Made by a program: the position numbers and the translations under genes. From Bacteroidaceae bacterium (GTDB taxonomy: Bacteria; Bacteroidota; Bacteroidia; Bacteroidales; Bacteroidaceae): a stretch of 7,891 nt of DNA. A model generated the notes under the pieces. It had not been told where the DNA came from. It did not search any database and saw nothing but the letters and a program-made list of their open reading frames with translations. This document shows positions 1 to 7,032 of the stretch, piece after piece (the stretch's first letter is position 1; each line of letters starts with the position of its first letter). The stretch lies in NCBI GenBank assembly GCA_900768625.1, contig CAAGDO010000189.1, positions 1 to 7,891 of the forward strand, in the 5' to 3' direction.

Positions 1-61
1 GATTGGGCATTTACACTATCTCGTTTTGAGGGCGTAGCCATTAATGAACATTTCCTCCCCA
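1..61. repeat. Terminal direct repeat, copy 1 (61 bp)
   Basis: The first 61 bases of the window are identical, base for base, to the last 61 (7831-7891). Such exact end overlap is what a circular sequence gives when cut open, and also what an assembly gives when it stops at both ends in the same short dispersed repeat. The right part of this copy (from about 36) is the left arm of the hairpin cluster that follows, which suggests it belongs to a larger repeated intergenic element. The identity is seen directly; its cause cannot be decided here. Confidence 0.95.
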
Positions 62-174
62 AGGCGTGCTTCAGCACGGTGAGGGGAGAAAGCGTGCGCA
101 AGCACGCAGTATTAATGGCTATTAATGGCTAATTGACGGAAATTAATGTAGAAACCCAGCGTGCGCAGCACGCT
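36..174. repeat. Structured hairpin-rich intergenic element
   Basis: AGCCATTAAT (36-45) is the exact reverse complement of ATTAATGGCT, which occurs twice in tandem (111-120 and 121-130), giving an outer stem. Inside it CTCCCC (55-60) pairs with GGGGAG (83-88) around a small stem CGTGC/GCACG (65-69 with 74-78). A second hairpin, GCGTGC-GCAA-GCACGC (92-107), has a GNRA-type tetraloop. A third with almost the same arms, AGCGTGC-GCA-GCACGCT, lies at 158-174. Three hairpins sharing one arm sequence suggest a repeated structured element, either a mobile intergenic repeat or an RNA structure. No coding potential was seen, and no T-tract that would make it a classical terminator. Confidence 0.6.
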
Positions 175-1045
175 CAAGCAAATTCGGATGATATGAGGAC
201 TTGAAATTTTCTCAAACTACTACTGTTTGACTATATGCTGAAGTGCGATCATAATAGAGAGTGGTCGTTGTGATTCAGATCAGGCGTTTTGTTCCTTATC
301 GTGTGTGAATCGAAAGACGCATGCGAGAGGGGCAAAGCGCCTGATTTGCGTTTGGGGGCATTTGGCGCGTTCCGGGGAACTTCGCACTTGGATATTTGCG
401 TTTTGCGGGGGTGATGTTAATGGTTGCCAAGGAGCCGTTCATGCGGTTTGCTCAAATGGGAAAAGGGAAAAAGTTATTCAAAGTTCCTTGATAAGTTAGC
501 GAACGGCAATTGCCATTCGGTCTACCGGCAATTGCCATTCGGTCTACCGGCAAATGCCGTTCGGTCTACCGCCAATTGCCGTTCGGTGATTTTGAACGGC
601 GCTCGTGACGATTTTATCCAAGGGACGTATGGAAACAGACCGTTTGAAATGTTTCAAAAACAGCGAGATATTCAGTCTATAGGTGGTGCTGATGGGGAAT
701 GAATATTGTCTGATTCTTAGGTGGTTACGTGTGACAAAAAATAACTTACGCAAATTATACCTTAACCGTCACCTGCATTTCCTCTTCACTAAAAGTCCAA
801 CGAGTAACCATGGTGTCTGCGTAATCCTGTGGGAATACTTGAGAACTTTGCCCAAAGTACGCCAGTCGTCTGTAAAGTCTGAATTTTTGTTCGATTCTTG
901 GGAAAAAACGGTGCACGCTCTGTAAGTTATTTGTAAATTTGCCATGGAACTTTTCTTTTTGGACCTTTAACAACCATTTGTTGAGATTTTGCAAACTAGT
1001 GTGTTACGCTATGCTTGTTCTGACAATAGCGACTTCTCTAAGTCG
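175..1045. other. Gene-poor stretch, no convincing coding sequence
   Basis: Short open frames occur on both strands, but they overlap one another and none has a recognisable domain. The 22-bp tandem repeat at 505-589 is described separately. A small perfect inverted repeat (TTTGAAA, 643-649; TTTCAAA, 652-658) has a two-base gap. The most protein-like frame is on the - strand (755-994, 79 residues, TTG start); it ends in an acidic stretch but matches no family I recognise, and could be a decayed gene end. A Bacteroidetes-like box TAAATTTG is at 934-941, without a good upstream TTTG. No tRNA or known RNA was recognised. Confidence 0.5.
505..589. repeat. 22-bp tandem repeat, nearly four units
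   Basis: Units lie at 505-526, 527-548, 549-570 and a partial one from 571 to about 589. The first two are identical; the third and fourth differ at a few positions (ATTC to GTTC, one T to A, one G to C). Each unit contains the palindrome GGCAATTGCC or a variant and the half-palindrome CGGTCTACCG across the unit junction, so the array is full of short dyads. The core AATTGCCGT is shared with the arms of the inverted repeats at 6421 and 7626. There are no spacers, so it is not a CRISPR array. A protein-binding array or a repeat expansion are both possible. Confidence 0.85.
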
Positions 1046-1079
1046 TTTGTGCTGATAAAGCCTCCGAAGAGAATGTTTG
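1046..1079 (+). promoter_or_regulatory. Candidate Bacteroidetes-type promoter for the TIR gene
   Basis: TTTG at 1046-1049 is followed, after 22 bases, by AATGTTTG at 1072-1079, which differs from the Bacteroidetes -7 consensus TAnnTTTG at one position. This would start transcription near 1085 and give an untranslated leader of about 80 bases. The match is imperfect and the spacing is slightly long, so it is only a candidate. A better -7 box (TAAATTTG, 934-941) lies further upstream but lacks a -33 partner. Confidence 0.3.
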
Positions 1080-1163
1080 TGGAAAACGTGATTCAATCGA
1101 TAGAATATCAATGCTCCGTTTCTCTTGAATGGATAGGACGTTGGAACTCTAGATGCTTACAAT

Positions 1164-2297
1164 ATGGAACAAGTATACAAATATTTCGCTTTCATTTCCT
1201 ATAATTCCCATGACACGGCATGGGGAAAAAGAATCCAGCGCAAGTTGGAAGGCTACCGTATGCCTGCAACGCTCTGCAGTGAGCGTGGGTGGAAACGCAA
1301 TCCAATCAAACCCGTGTTTTTTGCTCCGACAGATATCCAGCCGGGAGGCCTGAGCGCAGAACTGCAGGAGAAACTAAGGGCTTCGCAGAACCTGATTGTG
1401 GTCTGTTCGCCTCATTCCGCAAGATCCGAATGGGTGGCAAAGGAAATTGCCTACTTCCATAGTCTGGGACGAACGAACCGAATTTATTTCTTCATTGTTG
1501 AAGGCACTCCGCATAGCGGCAATCCTGCCACGGAATGTTTCAACCCCATTGTTGATACCTTGGGTATTCCCGAAATTCTGGGGGCCAATGTCCACGAGCG
1601 TATCTATAAGTCTCCGTGGCTCAATCGCGAGCGTGCCTACGTGCAACTGGTCACGAAACTGCTCGGTGTGGAGTTCGACAGCATCTGGCAGCGCCACCGT
1701 CGAATGCTCCGCCGGAAAATCATGGCATGGTGCATCGGATTCCTTGTCGTGTTGGCAGCCATGATCGGAGTATGGATGGCCAATCGCCCTGTCGACGTGG
1801 AGGTTACGTTGAACGAAACGACTGTTCATAATGAGAACCTTCCGCCGCTGCATAATGCCGTCCTCACCGTCCAGCTCGATAATGAAACCAAAACCGACAC
1901 CGTGCGTTCGTTGGATGACAAAGGCCTTTTTGCCAATATTCCCCATCGTGCCATCGGCAAGGAGGTGCGTCTTCGTTTTTCCTCTCCTGACTGGATGCCT
2001 GTCGACACGACACTCGTGCTGACAGAACAGGTCACCATCCACATTGCACGCGATCCGAATCCCTACGGCCATTTCCAGTTCCGTTTGTGGAGCATAAGCA
2101 AGGGCCAAGGTCTCGGAAATGTCAGGGTCAACATTGCAGGACACACTGCGGTCTCAGATGCACAGGGCTTTGTACGTATGGTCCTTCCGTTGAAGGACCA
2201 GCGAAAGGCATACCATGTCGAATGCCCTCTGAATCTGGAAACGGACACGCTGTTTGTGCCGACTTCTGAAAGTACGGCTTTGGTTGTAAACGACTGA
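1164..2297 (+). CDS. Membrane-anchored TIR-domain protein, putative NADase/signalling protein
   Basis: 377 residues. A TIR domain fills roughly residues 6-165: it opens with YFAFISYNSHD, and SARSEWVAKEI (85-95) holds the usual place of the catalytic glutamate of NAD-cleaving TIR domains, here E94. A basic stretch (177-185, RHRRMLRRK) precedes one hydrophobic helix (about 187-206), so the TIR domain should be cytoplasmic and the last 170 residues periplasmic. That outer part looks like two beta-sandwich modules; the second (about 303-377) resembles carboxypeptidase-regulatory-like domains (GLGNVRVNIAG...VSDAQGFVRM). The ATG at 1164 is the only start that keeps the whole first TIR strand. It lies 68 bases ahead of the secreted TPR gene, with no promoter or terminator between, so co-transcription is likely. 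Bacterial TIR domains often degrade NAD+ in defence or signalling; activity here is inferred. A purely scaffolding TIR is the alternative. Confidence 0.85.
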   Translation: MEQVYKYFAFISYNSHDTAWGKRIQRKLEGYRMPATLCSERGWKRNPIKPVFFAPTDIQPGGLSAELQEKLRASQNLIVVCSPHSARSEWVAKEIAYFHSLGRTNRIYFFIVEGTPHSGNPATECFNPIVDTLGIPEILGANVHERIYKSPWLNRERAYVQLVTKLLGVEFDSIWQRHRRMLRRKIMAWCIGFLVVLAAMIGVWMANRPVDVEVTLNETTVHNENLPPLHNAVLTVQLDNETKTDTVRSLDDKGLFANIPHRAIGKEVRLRFSSPDWMPVDTTLVLTEQVTIHIARDPNPYGHFQFRLWSISKGQGLGNVRVNIAGHTAVSDAQGFVRMVLPLKDQRKAYHVECPLNLETDTLFVPTSESTALVVND

Positions 2298-2365
2298 CCG
2301 CAGACCCTTCAGCGGAAGAAAAACTGTCCTCGTCTTCATCGATAACAAACAACATCAAAACGAAT

Positions 2366-5305
2366 ATGAAAAGAATAGCAACCCTTCTGATACTTATCGT
2401 CTGTTCTTTGACGATGGTGGCACAGAATGTCGCCCAGCGAGGGGTGACCTATCGATATAACGGTAAGCATCCGCGTACCCCTATGGGCGGTGTGTACATC
2501 AAGCCCGTCACGGCCGCCAATGGGGTGGTGAGTGACGAGACGAACGGTACGTTCACGCTTACTTTGCAGAAGTTGAAAATGGGTTCCCGCATCGGTTATG
2601 TGAGGGTGACGAAGCAGGGTATGATGGTGTTCAACCAGCAGGCCGTTGACGAATGGAATGTTCGTCAGGAACCGCTGCGCCTGATTCTTTGTGATGCCAA
2701 TGAATTCCAGAGGCAAAAGAAGAATTTGATTGCTATCGGTGAACGACAGGCCAAGAAGAAGTACGACAAGCAGTTGGCCGAACTGAAGAAAAGGAATCAG
2801 GACCAGCAACTCCAGCTTGATGACTACTATAACAAACTCGACTCTCTCGAAAAGAACTATCAGAATGCTCTCCAACATATGGACGAATACGCCGATGTGT
2901 TTGCCCGTATTGACGAGAGTGAAGTGGACACTGTGGCCCAACGTGCCATCGAGCTTTTCCATAAGGGCGACATCCAGACAGCCATACAGATGCTGGAAAG
3001 CCAGGACTATATGGGCCGCCTAACAAAGGCCACCACCACCATCGCTCAAGCCGAAGCGCTCATTTCCACAGCAGAACGCGCCAAAGCCCTAGCTGAGCAG
3101 GACAAGGAAAAAGACTTGCAGGCCATCAAAACGCTTATCTCGGGCTACAAGTTGAGCAATGATTGGGAAAAGGCTGGAAAACTTCTGAAAGGTCTTGCGG
3201 ATAATTTGAAGACTAGAGATGCAGTGTGGGAATATGCCGAATTCTGTTATAATCAGAATGATTTGGCGGAAGCGGAAGCGTATTTTTATAAATGCAAAGA
3301 TATCTTAGAGAATCAGTCTGGTCAAGAAGCTTTACTCGCACGTATACATAATAACCTTGCGATTGTCTATAGTGACACTAAACGTTTTGCTGAAAGCGAA
3401 GTTATGTATAAGGCAGCGCTATCAGTTTGTGAACGAATGGCGAAAGAAAATCCGCAAGCATATGAATCGGATTTAGCTAAAATGTATAGAAATATAGCGA
3501 ATTTTTTCAGAATGAATTACAGATATTCTGAGAGCGAAGTCATGCATAAGGATGCATTGGCAATTTATGAGCGTTTGGCTAAAGAAAATCCGGAAACATA
3601 TGAAAGTGATTTAGCTGCGATTCGTGGCGATTTAGCGCTACTATATAGGGATGTTGAACGATATAGTGAGAGCGAAGCCTTGAATATGGGAGCATTGGCT
3701 ATTTATGAACGTTTAGCAAGGAAAAAACCGCAAGTTTATGAATCAGCTTTGGCAATAGTATACGATAATCTTGCACAACTATACAATATATCAGATCGAT
3801 ATGACGAAAGTGAGGTCATGTATAAGAAGGCATTGGATATTCTGCAACGACTAGCAAAGGAAAATCCGCAAGCGCATGAGCTGTCATTGGCAACATCGTA
3901 CAATAATATTGCAATTCTGTATAGTGGAATGCAGCGTTTTAGTGAGAGTGAAGCCATGTTTAAAGCCGTATTATCCATTTTTGAACGTAGGGTAAAGGAA
4001 GAACCATTGATTTATGAACCACGTTTAGCAGTTTCTTATCGTAATATTGCAAATTTTTACTACGAAGTCCAGCGATTTCGTGAGAGTGAAGCTATGTATA
4101 AGGCTGCATTGGCTATTCAAGAACGTTTGGCAAAGGATAATCCGCAAGCATATGGAAAGGATTTGGCTGTTTTGTACTATGATATAGCCATGCTGTATAT
4201 TAATACCCAAAGAGAAAGTGAAAGCGAAGTCATGCTAAAGGCTGGATTGGATATGATGGAACATTTAGTTAAGGCAAGTCCAAATGTACGTGTATATAAA
4301 TCAATTATCGTAATTTTATATGATAAGCTTGGATCAATATATAATCATTCTCAACGCTTAAGCGAAAGCGAAAATATGTATAAGGCGGCTTTGCCCTTTT
4401 ATGAAAGTTTGGCAAAGGAGAAACCTCAAGCATATGAAGCGGATTTAGCGTTATGTTGTACTAAACTTGCAATCCTTTATTATGATACTCAACGGTTTAG
4501 CGAAAGCGAGGCTATGTTTAAGTCAGCATTGGACATTTTTGAGCAATTAAATAAGAATGATTCTCAACAGCAATACGTACAATATTTGGTGAAAGTATAC
4601 CATTTACTTGGAGTCTTGTATAATGATACTAAACGATACGATGAAAGCGAAGTCTCGTATAAGAAGGCATTATCTATTTACGAACAATTGGCAAAGGATG
4701 CTCCGCAAGATTATGAACCTAAATTGGCTATATTGTACAATGACTTGGGAAGATTGTATAGTGAAATCAAGTGCTTTGATGAAAGCGAAGCCATGTATAA
4801 GAAATCATTGTCTATCTATGATCATCTAGCTAAGGAAAATCCACAAGTTTACGAATCAGATTTGGCTGAGACCTATTTTAATTTGGCACATTCGTATAAT
4901 AAAGTTTGTAGGTTAGCCGAAAGCGAAGGTATGTATAAAGCAGCATTGCTAATCTATAAGCGATTGGAAAAGGATGATCCAGAAGAAATTCAATCAGCTT
5001 TAAATTCAATATATACTAATATGTCCTTCAATTCTAATCTCTTAGGAAAATTCGAAGAAGCAGAGCGTTATGCTTTAGAAGCCATTAAGACGGATTCAAC
5101 AAAACATCGTGCCTACACCAACTTGGCAGCGGCCTTGCTTTTTCAAGGAAAGAACGCAGAGGCTGAGAAACTGTATTGCCAATTCAAGTCTGAATTCAAG
5201 GATAGTTTTCTTAGTGACTTCGCAGAATACGAACGTTTGGGCGTGATTCCCGAAGAACGAAAGATGGATGTGGAACGGATCAAAGCGATGCTGAAAGCGG
5301 AATAA
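2366..5305 (+). CDS. Secreted tetratricopeptide-repeat protein, TIR partner candidate
   Basis: 979 residues. A Sec signal peptide (about 1-19, MKRIATLLILIVCSLTMVAQ with cleavage near VAQ) lacks a lipobox cysteine, so the product should be periplasmic or secreted. Residues about 22-110 form a beta-rich module similar to carboxypeptidase-regulatory domains (PMGGVYIKPVTAANGVVSDE). A charged coiled coil follows (about 113-175). Further helical repeats lead into a regular TPR array: one 42-residue unit from about 301, then twelve units of 46-48 residues from 343, each beginning ESE, and a final ordinary 34-residue unit (about 898-931). TPRs bind peptides or proteins; no enzyme domain is visible. 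It follows the TIR gene by 68 bases on the same strand, and the two share a beta-module type, so a sensor or scaffold role for the TIR protein is inferred. The array is much more AT-rich than both gene ends, suggesting a mosaic origin. Confidence 0.85.
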   Translation: MKRIATLLILIVCSLTMVAQNVAQRGVTYRYNGKHPRTPMGGVYIKPVTAANGVVSDETNGTFTLTLQKLKMGSRIGYVRVTKQGMMVFNQQAVDEWNVRQEPLRLILCDANEFQRQKKNLIAIGERQAKKKYDKQLAELKKRNQDQQLQLDDYYNKLDSLEKNYQNALQHMDEYADVFARIDESEVDTVAQRAIELFHKGDIQTAIQMLESQDYMGRLTKATTTIAQAEALISTAERAKALAEQDKEKDLQAIKTLISGYKLSNDWEKAGKLLKGLADNLKTRDAVWEYAEFCYNQNDLAEAEAYFYKCKDILENQSGQEALLARIHNNLAIVYSDTKRFAESEVMYKAALSVCERMAKENPQAYESDLAKMYRNIANFFRMNYRYSESEVMHKDALAIYERLAKENPETYESDLAAIRGDLALLYRDVERYSESEALNMGALAIYERLARKKPQVYESALAIVYDNLAQLYNISDRYDESEVMYKKALDILQRLAKENPQAHELSLATSYNNIAILYSGMQRFSESEAMFKAVLSIFERRVKEEPLIYEPRLAVSYRNIANFYYEVQRFRESEAMYKAALAIQERLAKDNPQAYGKDLAVLYYDIAMLYINTQRESESEVMLKAGLDMMEHLVKASPNVRVYKSIIVILYDKLGSIYNHSQRLSESENMYKAALPFYESLAKEKPQAYEADLALCCTKLAILYYDTQRFSESEAMFKSALDIFEQLNKNDSQQQYVQYLVKVYHLLGVLYNDTKRYDESEVSYKKALSIYEQLAKDAPQDYEPKLAILYNDLGRLYSEIKCFDESEAMYKKSLSIYDHLAKENPQVYESDLAETYFNLAHSYNKVCRLAESEGMYKAALLIYKRLEKDDPEEIQSALNSIYTNMSFNSNLLGKFEEAERYALEAIKTDSTKHRAYTNLAAALLFQGKNAEAEKLYCQFKSEFKDSFLSDFAEYERLGVIPEERKMDVERIKAMLKAE
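3392..5056 (+). repeat. 138-bp coding repeat array (12 TPR units)
   Basis: Twelve in-frame units start at 3392, 3530, 3668, 3806, 3944, 4082, 4220, 4364, 4502, 4643, 4781 and 4919. Ten are 138 bp; the unit at 4220 is 144 bp and the one at 4502 is 141 bp. Every unit begins with codons for Glu-Ser-Glu, usually followed by a hydrophobic residue, Met-Tyr-Lys and Ala-Leu, then by an ERLAKENPQ-type loop. The units have diverged in sequence, so the array is old rather than freshly expanded. The 46-residue period is longer than the 34 of standard TPRs and the 42 of the kinesin-light-chain type. Confidence 0.9.
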
Positions 5306-5649
5306 CTGCCTGTGGCAGATGCTCGTGATTCTGGCTTGTCCTCTGGTTTTGAGGAACGGGTCAAAACAAAGTGGCGTAGCCCCATTAACGGAAAAATCAT
5401 ACCGTAATCACGCGTTGGCTGGAGTTGTAAGCTGTAAACGTGTGGTTGTCGTAGCGTTTTGCCGTTGATGAGGCTGCGCCATTGCGTAATAGGCGTTGGT
5501 GGAAAAACTGCAAGAAAAACGCGTTGTATGGTGCAAGATTGCGAGTTTGTGCTTGTTTAACTTTTGAAGTGCACGACCTTCTTCCTATATGTAAGGCGGG
5601 AATGCCATCTCCCTATAGTCAATCAACACATAAAAACAACAGTTCTACA
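5306..5649. other. Intergenic gap with small hairpins, no gene seen
   Basis: The 344 bases between the TPR and beta-barrel genes hold no convincing gene. A short hairpin CTGCC-TGT-GGCAG sits right after the TPR stop (5306-5318) but has no T-tract. A second, GTTTTGA/TCAAAAC (5346-5352 with 5361-5367), has an eight-base loop. Just after it GGCGTAGCCCCATTAA (from 5373) resembles GGCGTAGCCATTAA in the terminal 61-bp repeat, and the preceding GTTTTGAGG is also shared, so this may be a degenerate copy of the same element. The gap makes it unlikely that the beta-barrel gene depends only on read-through from the TPR gene. Confidence 0.5.
5559..5566 (+). promoter_or_regulatory. Weak candidate -7 box for the beta-barrel gene
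   Basis: AACTTTTG matches the Bacteroidetes -7 consensus TAnnTTTG except at the first base and lies about 84 bases ahead of the start codon. No TTTG is found at the expected upstream distance; ATTG at 5538-5541 is 17 bases away. This is the best candidate I can see in the gap, but it is weak. Confidence 0.22.
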
Positions 5650-6399
5650 ATGAAACACCTGTTTGTCCTGTTCATCGCATTGCTGCTGAATGTTGCAGCT
5701 TTTGCGCAAGTCCCCCAACGTGACGTCGTATATCTCAAGAATGGCAGTATCATACGCGGATTGGTCGTGGAACTCGTGCCCGATCATCAAGTGAAAATTG
5801 CCACTGCCGATGGTAGTATTTTTGTTTATCCCGTTTCCGACGTGCTGCGTATGGAAAAGGAAGATGATTACGATTTCGGTCCTTTCAGCCGCCGCTATTA
5901 TCGCTATAACAACCATAATCCGCTGCAACGTCGCCACGGATACGTGGGAATGGTTGAAGGTGGATTGAACCTCTCGCTCAATGACGGCTATATGGGCGGT
6001 GCACTTTATACGACCCATGGAGCGCAGATCACTGAAAAATGGTTCGTCGGTGTGGGATGGGGTTGCGACGGAAGCGACGAGCATACCTATTCTTCCTTCT
6101 ATGCTGATGCCCGCTATTTCTTCAACAAAAACAAAAGCAAGGTGGACCCCTATTTGGAGTTCAAACTGGGCTATGTGGAAGACCTCGACGATGGCCTTGA
6201 CTATTACGATGTGAACAATTCTGTCTACTATTATACAGAAGGTGACTTCAGCGGTTGCTACTTCAGCCCGTCTTTCGGACTCAGTTTCCCATTTGGTCGC
6301 CGCAAGGCATCTTTCCTGATGAACCTTTCCTACGTGGCCATGTTCAATGCTGACCTATTCAACAACCATGTGGCCTTCCGCGTAGGCTTCGCGTTCTAA
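5650..6399 (+). CDS. Small outer-membrane beta-barrel protein with N-terminal beta module
   Basis: 249 residues from the ATG at 5650. An in-frame ATG at 5482 adds 56 residues without protein-like character and would bury the signal peptide, so 5650 is chosen. A signal peptide (1-19, cut after AFA) is followed by a compact beta module (about 21-70: DVVYLKNGSIIRG...ADGSIFVYPVSDVLRM), common in Bacteroidetes envelope proteins of unknown role. Residues about 97-249 show alternating aromatic beta strands and end in VGFAF; a terminal phenylalanine is the usual signal for barrel insertion by the BAM machinery. It should sit in the outer membrane, perhaps as an eight-strand barrel. It is on the same strand as the TIR and TPR genes but 344 bases away, so a functional link is only suggestive. 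No enzyme motif is visible. Confidence 0.8.
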   Translation: MKHLFVLFIALLLNVAAFAQVPQRDVVYLKNGSIIRGLVVELVPDHQVKIATADGSIFVYPVSDVLRMEKEDDYDFGPFSRRYYRYNNHNPLQRRHGYVGMVEGGLNLSLNDGYMGGALYTTHGAQITEKWFVGVGWGCDGSDEHTYSSFYADARYFFNKNKSKVDPYLEFKLGYVEDLDDGLDYYDVNNSVYYYTEGDFSGCYFSPSFGLSFPFGRRKASFLMNLSYVAMFNADLFNNHVAFRVGFAF

Positions 6400-6420
6400 A
6401 GCGAGGCATATGCGACAAAC

Positions 6421-6512
6421 GCGTAATTGCCGTCCATTCTTTCGCTTGTTCCTGATTTGCAGCCCTCATTGAGGCGCAGCAAAAGAACGAACGAAAGAAT
6501 GGACGGCAATTA
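6421..6512. repeat. Inverted-repeat element, copy 1; likely two-way terminator
   Basis: Perfect 21-base arms lie at 6424-6444 and 6492-6512 (ends TAATTGCCGTCC and GGACGGCAATTA), with further partial pairing inside. A small inner hairpin CCTC-ATT-GAGG (6464-6474) precedes GCGCAGCAAA. The element lies between two convergent genes, 22 bases after the beta-barrel stop and 24 bases from the cupin stop, where a bidirectional terminator is expected. A related copy is at 7626-7718. The paired copies, with shared internal sequence, suggest a dispersed palindromic repeat that also ends transcription. Confidence 0.8.
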
Positions 6513-6535
6513 TTCGTTTTATCCTATCTGTTTTG

Positions 6536-6985
6536 TTACCATTCCACCTTATCGCCAAGGATTTGTCCATCTGTGGCATCTTCGGCGGAGAAAGAGGCGG
6601 CGCGATACTGTACGCAAAGCATCAACAGGGGGGTGGTGCCGTTGTTGCGAACGGAACGCTTGCCCTCGGGGGCTACTCTGACCACACTGCCTTCTTCAAC
6701 GGGGAATACCTGTCCGTCTACTTGGAATTCACCTTTTCCGCCGAGGAAGAAGTATAACTCTTCGTGGCATTTGTGCGTGTGGAGGAAACCAGTTTCTGTT
6801 CCAGGAGCGAATGACTGGAAGGAAAATTCTGCTCCTGTTGCTCCAACGGAAGCTCCGCCAAACACCTTGCCGGGAATCTTTACTTCCGGACCGAGTTCCA
6901 ATACGTAGTCGGACAGTTCACCGAATTTCCCAAAATCAACAGCTGTCGCATGGGTGGCTGTGAGGATGTTCTTTGCTTCTTTCAT
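6536..6985 (-). CDS. Small single-domain cupin protein
   Basis: 149 residues from the ATG read at 6985-6983. A longer frame reaches 7063 but crosses the likely promoter box at 7033-7040, so the shorter start is preferred. Residues about 50-128 form one cupin barrel. Motif 1 is HTHKCHEE with H69, H71 and E75 as likely metal ligands and G82 in place; motif 2 (PEGKRSVRN, 106-114) has Ser111 where the classical fourth ligand histidine would be. A divalent metal with three protein ligands is therefore likely. The substrate is unknown; such cupins include small dioxygenases, isomerases and quinone- or electrophile-related proteins. The gene is transcribed away from the HxlR-type regulator at 7220, with 234 bases between starts, so it is a likely target of that regulator (inference). 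Confidence 0.8.
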   Translation of the reverse strand: MKEAKNILTATHATAVDFGKFGELSDYVLELGPEVKIPGKVFGGASVGATGAEFSFQSFAPGTETGFLHTHKCHEELYFFLGGKGEFQVDGQVFPVEEGSVVRVAPEGKRSVRNNGTTPLLMLCVQYRAASFSAEDATDGQILGDKVEW

Positions 6986-7032
6986 TGCTTGAGTGATTTT
7001 TTTGAAGTGGTTGTATGTTTTGTTTCGCACTG

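Noticed and set aside
505..589. CRISPR array
   Set aside because: The 22-bp units are head-to-tail without spacers and no cas gene is present.
1..1163. Plasmid replication origin with iterons
   Set aside because: The tandem repeats could pass for iterons, but no replication initiator gene is in the window and the units resemble local palindromic repeats.
1374..2144. A 256-residue open frame on the - strand
   Set aside because: It lies wholly inside the TIR gene, antisense to it, has no recognisable domain, and is explained by the codon bias of the real gene.
2336..2962. A 208-residue open frame on the - strand
   Set aside because: Antisense to the signal peptide, beta module and coiled coil of the TPR gene; hydrophobic-looking only because it mirrors Lys/Glu/Gln-rich codons.
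5306..5318. Rho-independent terminator after the TPR gene
   Set aside because: The five-base-pair hairpin CTGCC/GGCAG has a three-base loop and no T-tract follows.
5482..5649. N-terminal extension of the beta-barrel protein
   Set aside because: The extra 56 residues are not protein-like and would place the signal peptide in the interior; the ATG at 5650 begins a perfect signal peptide.
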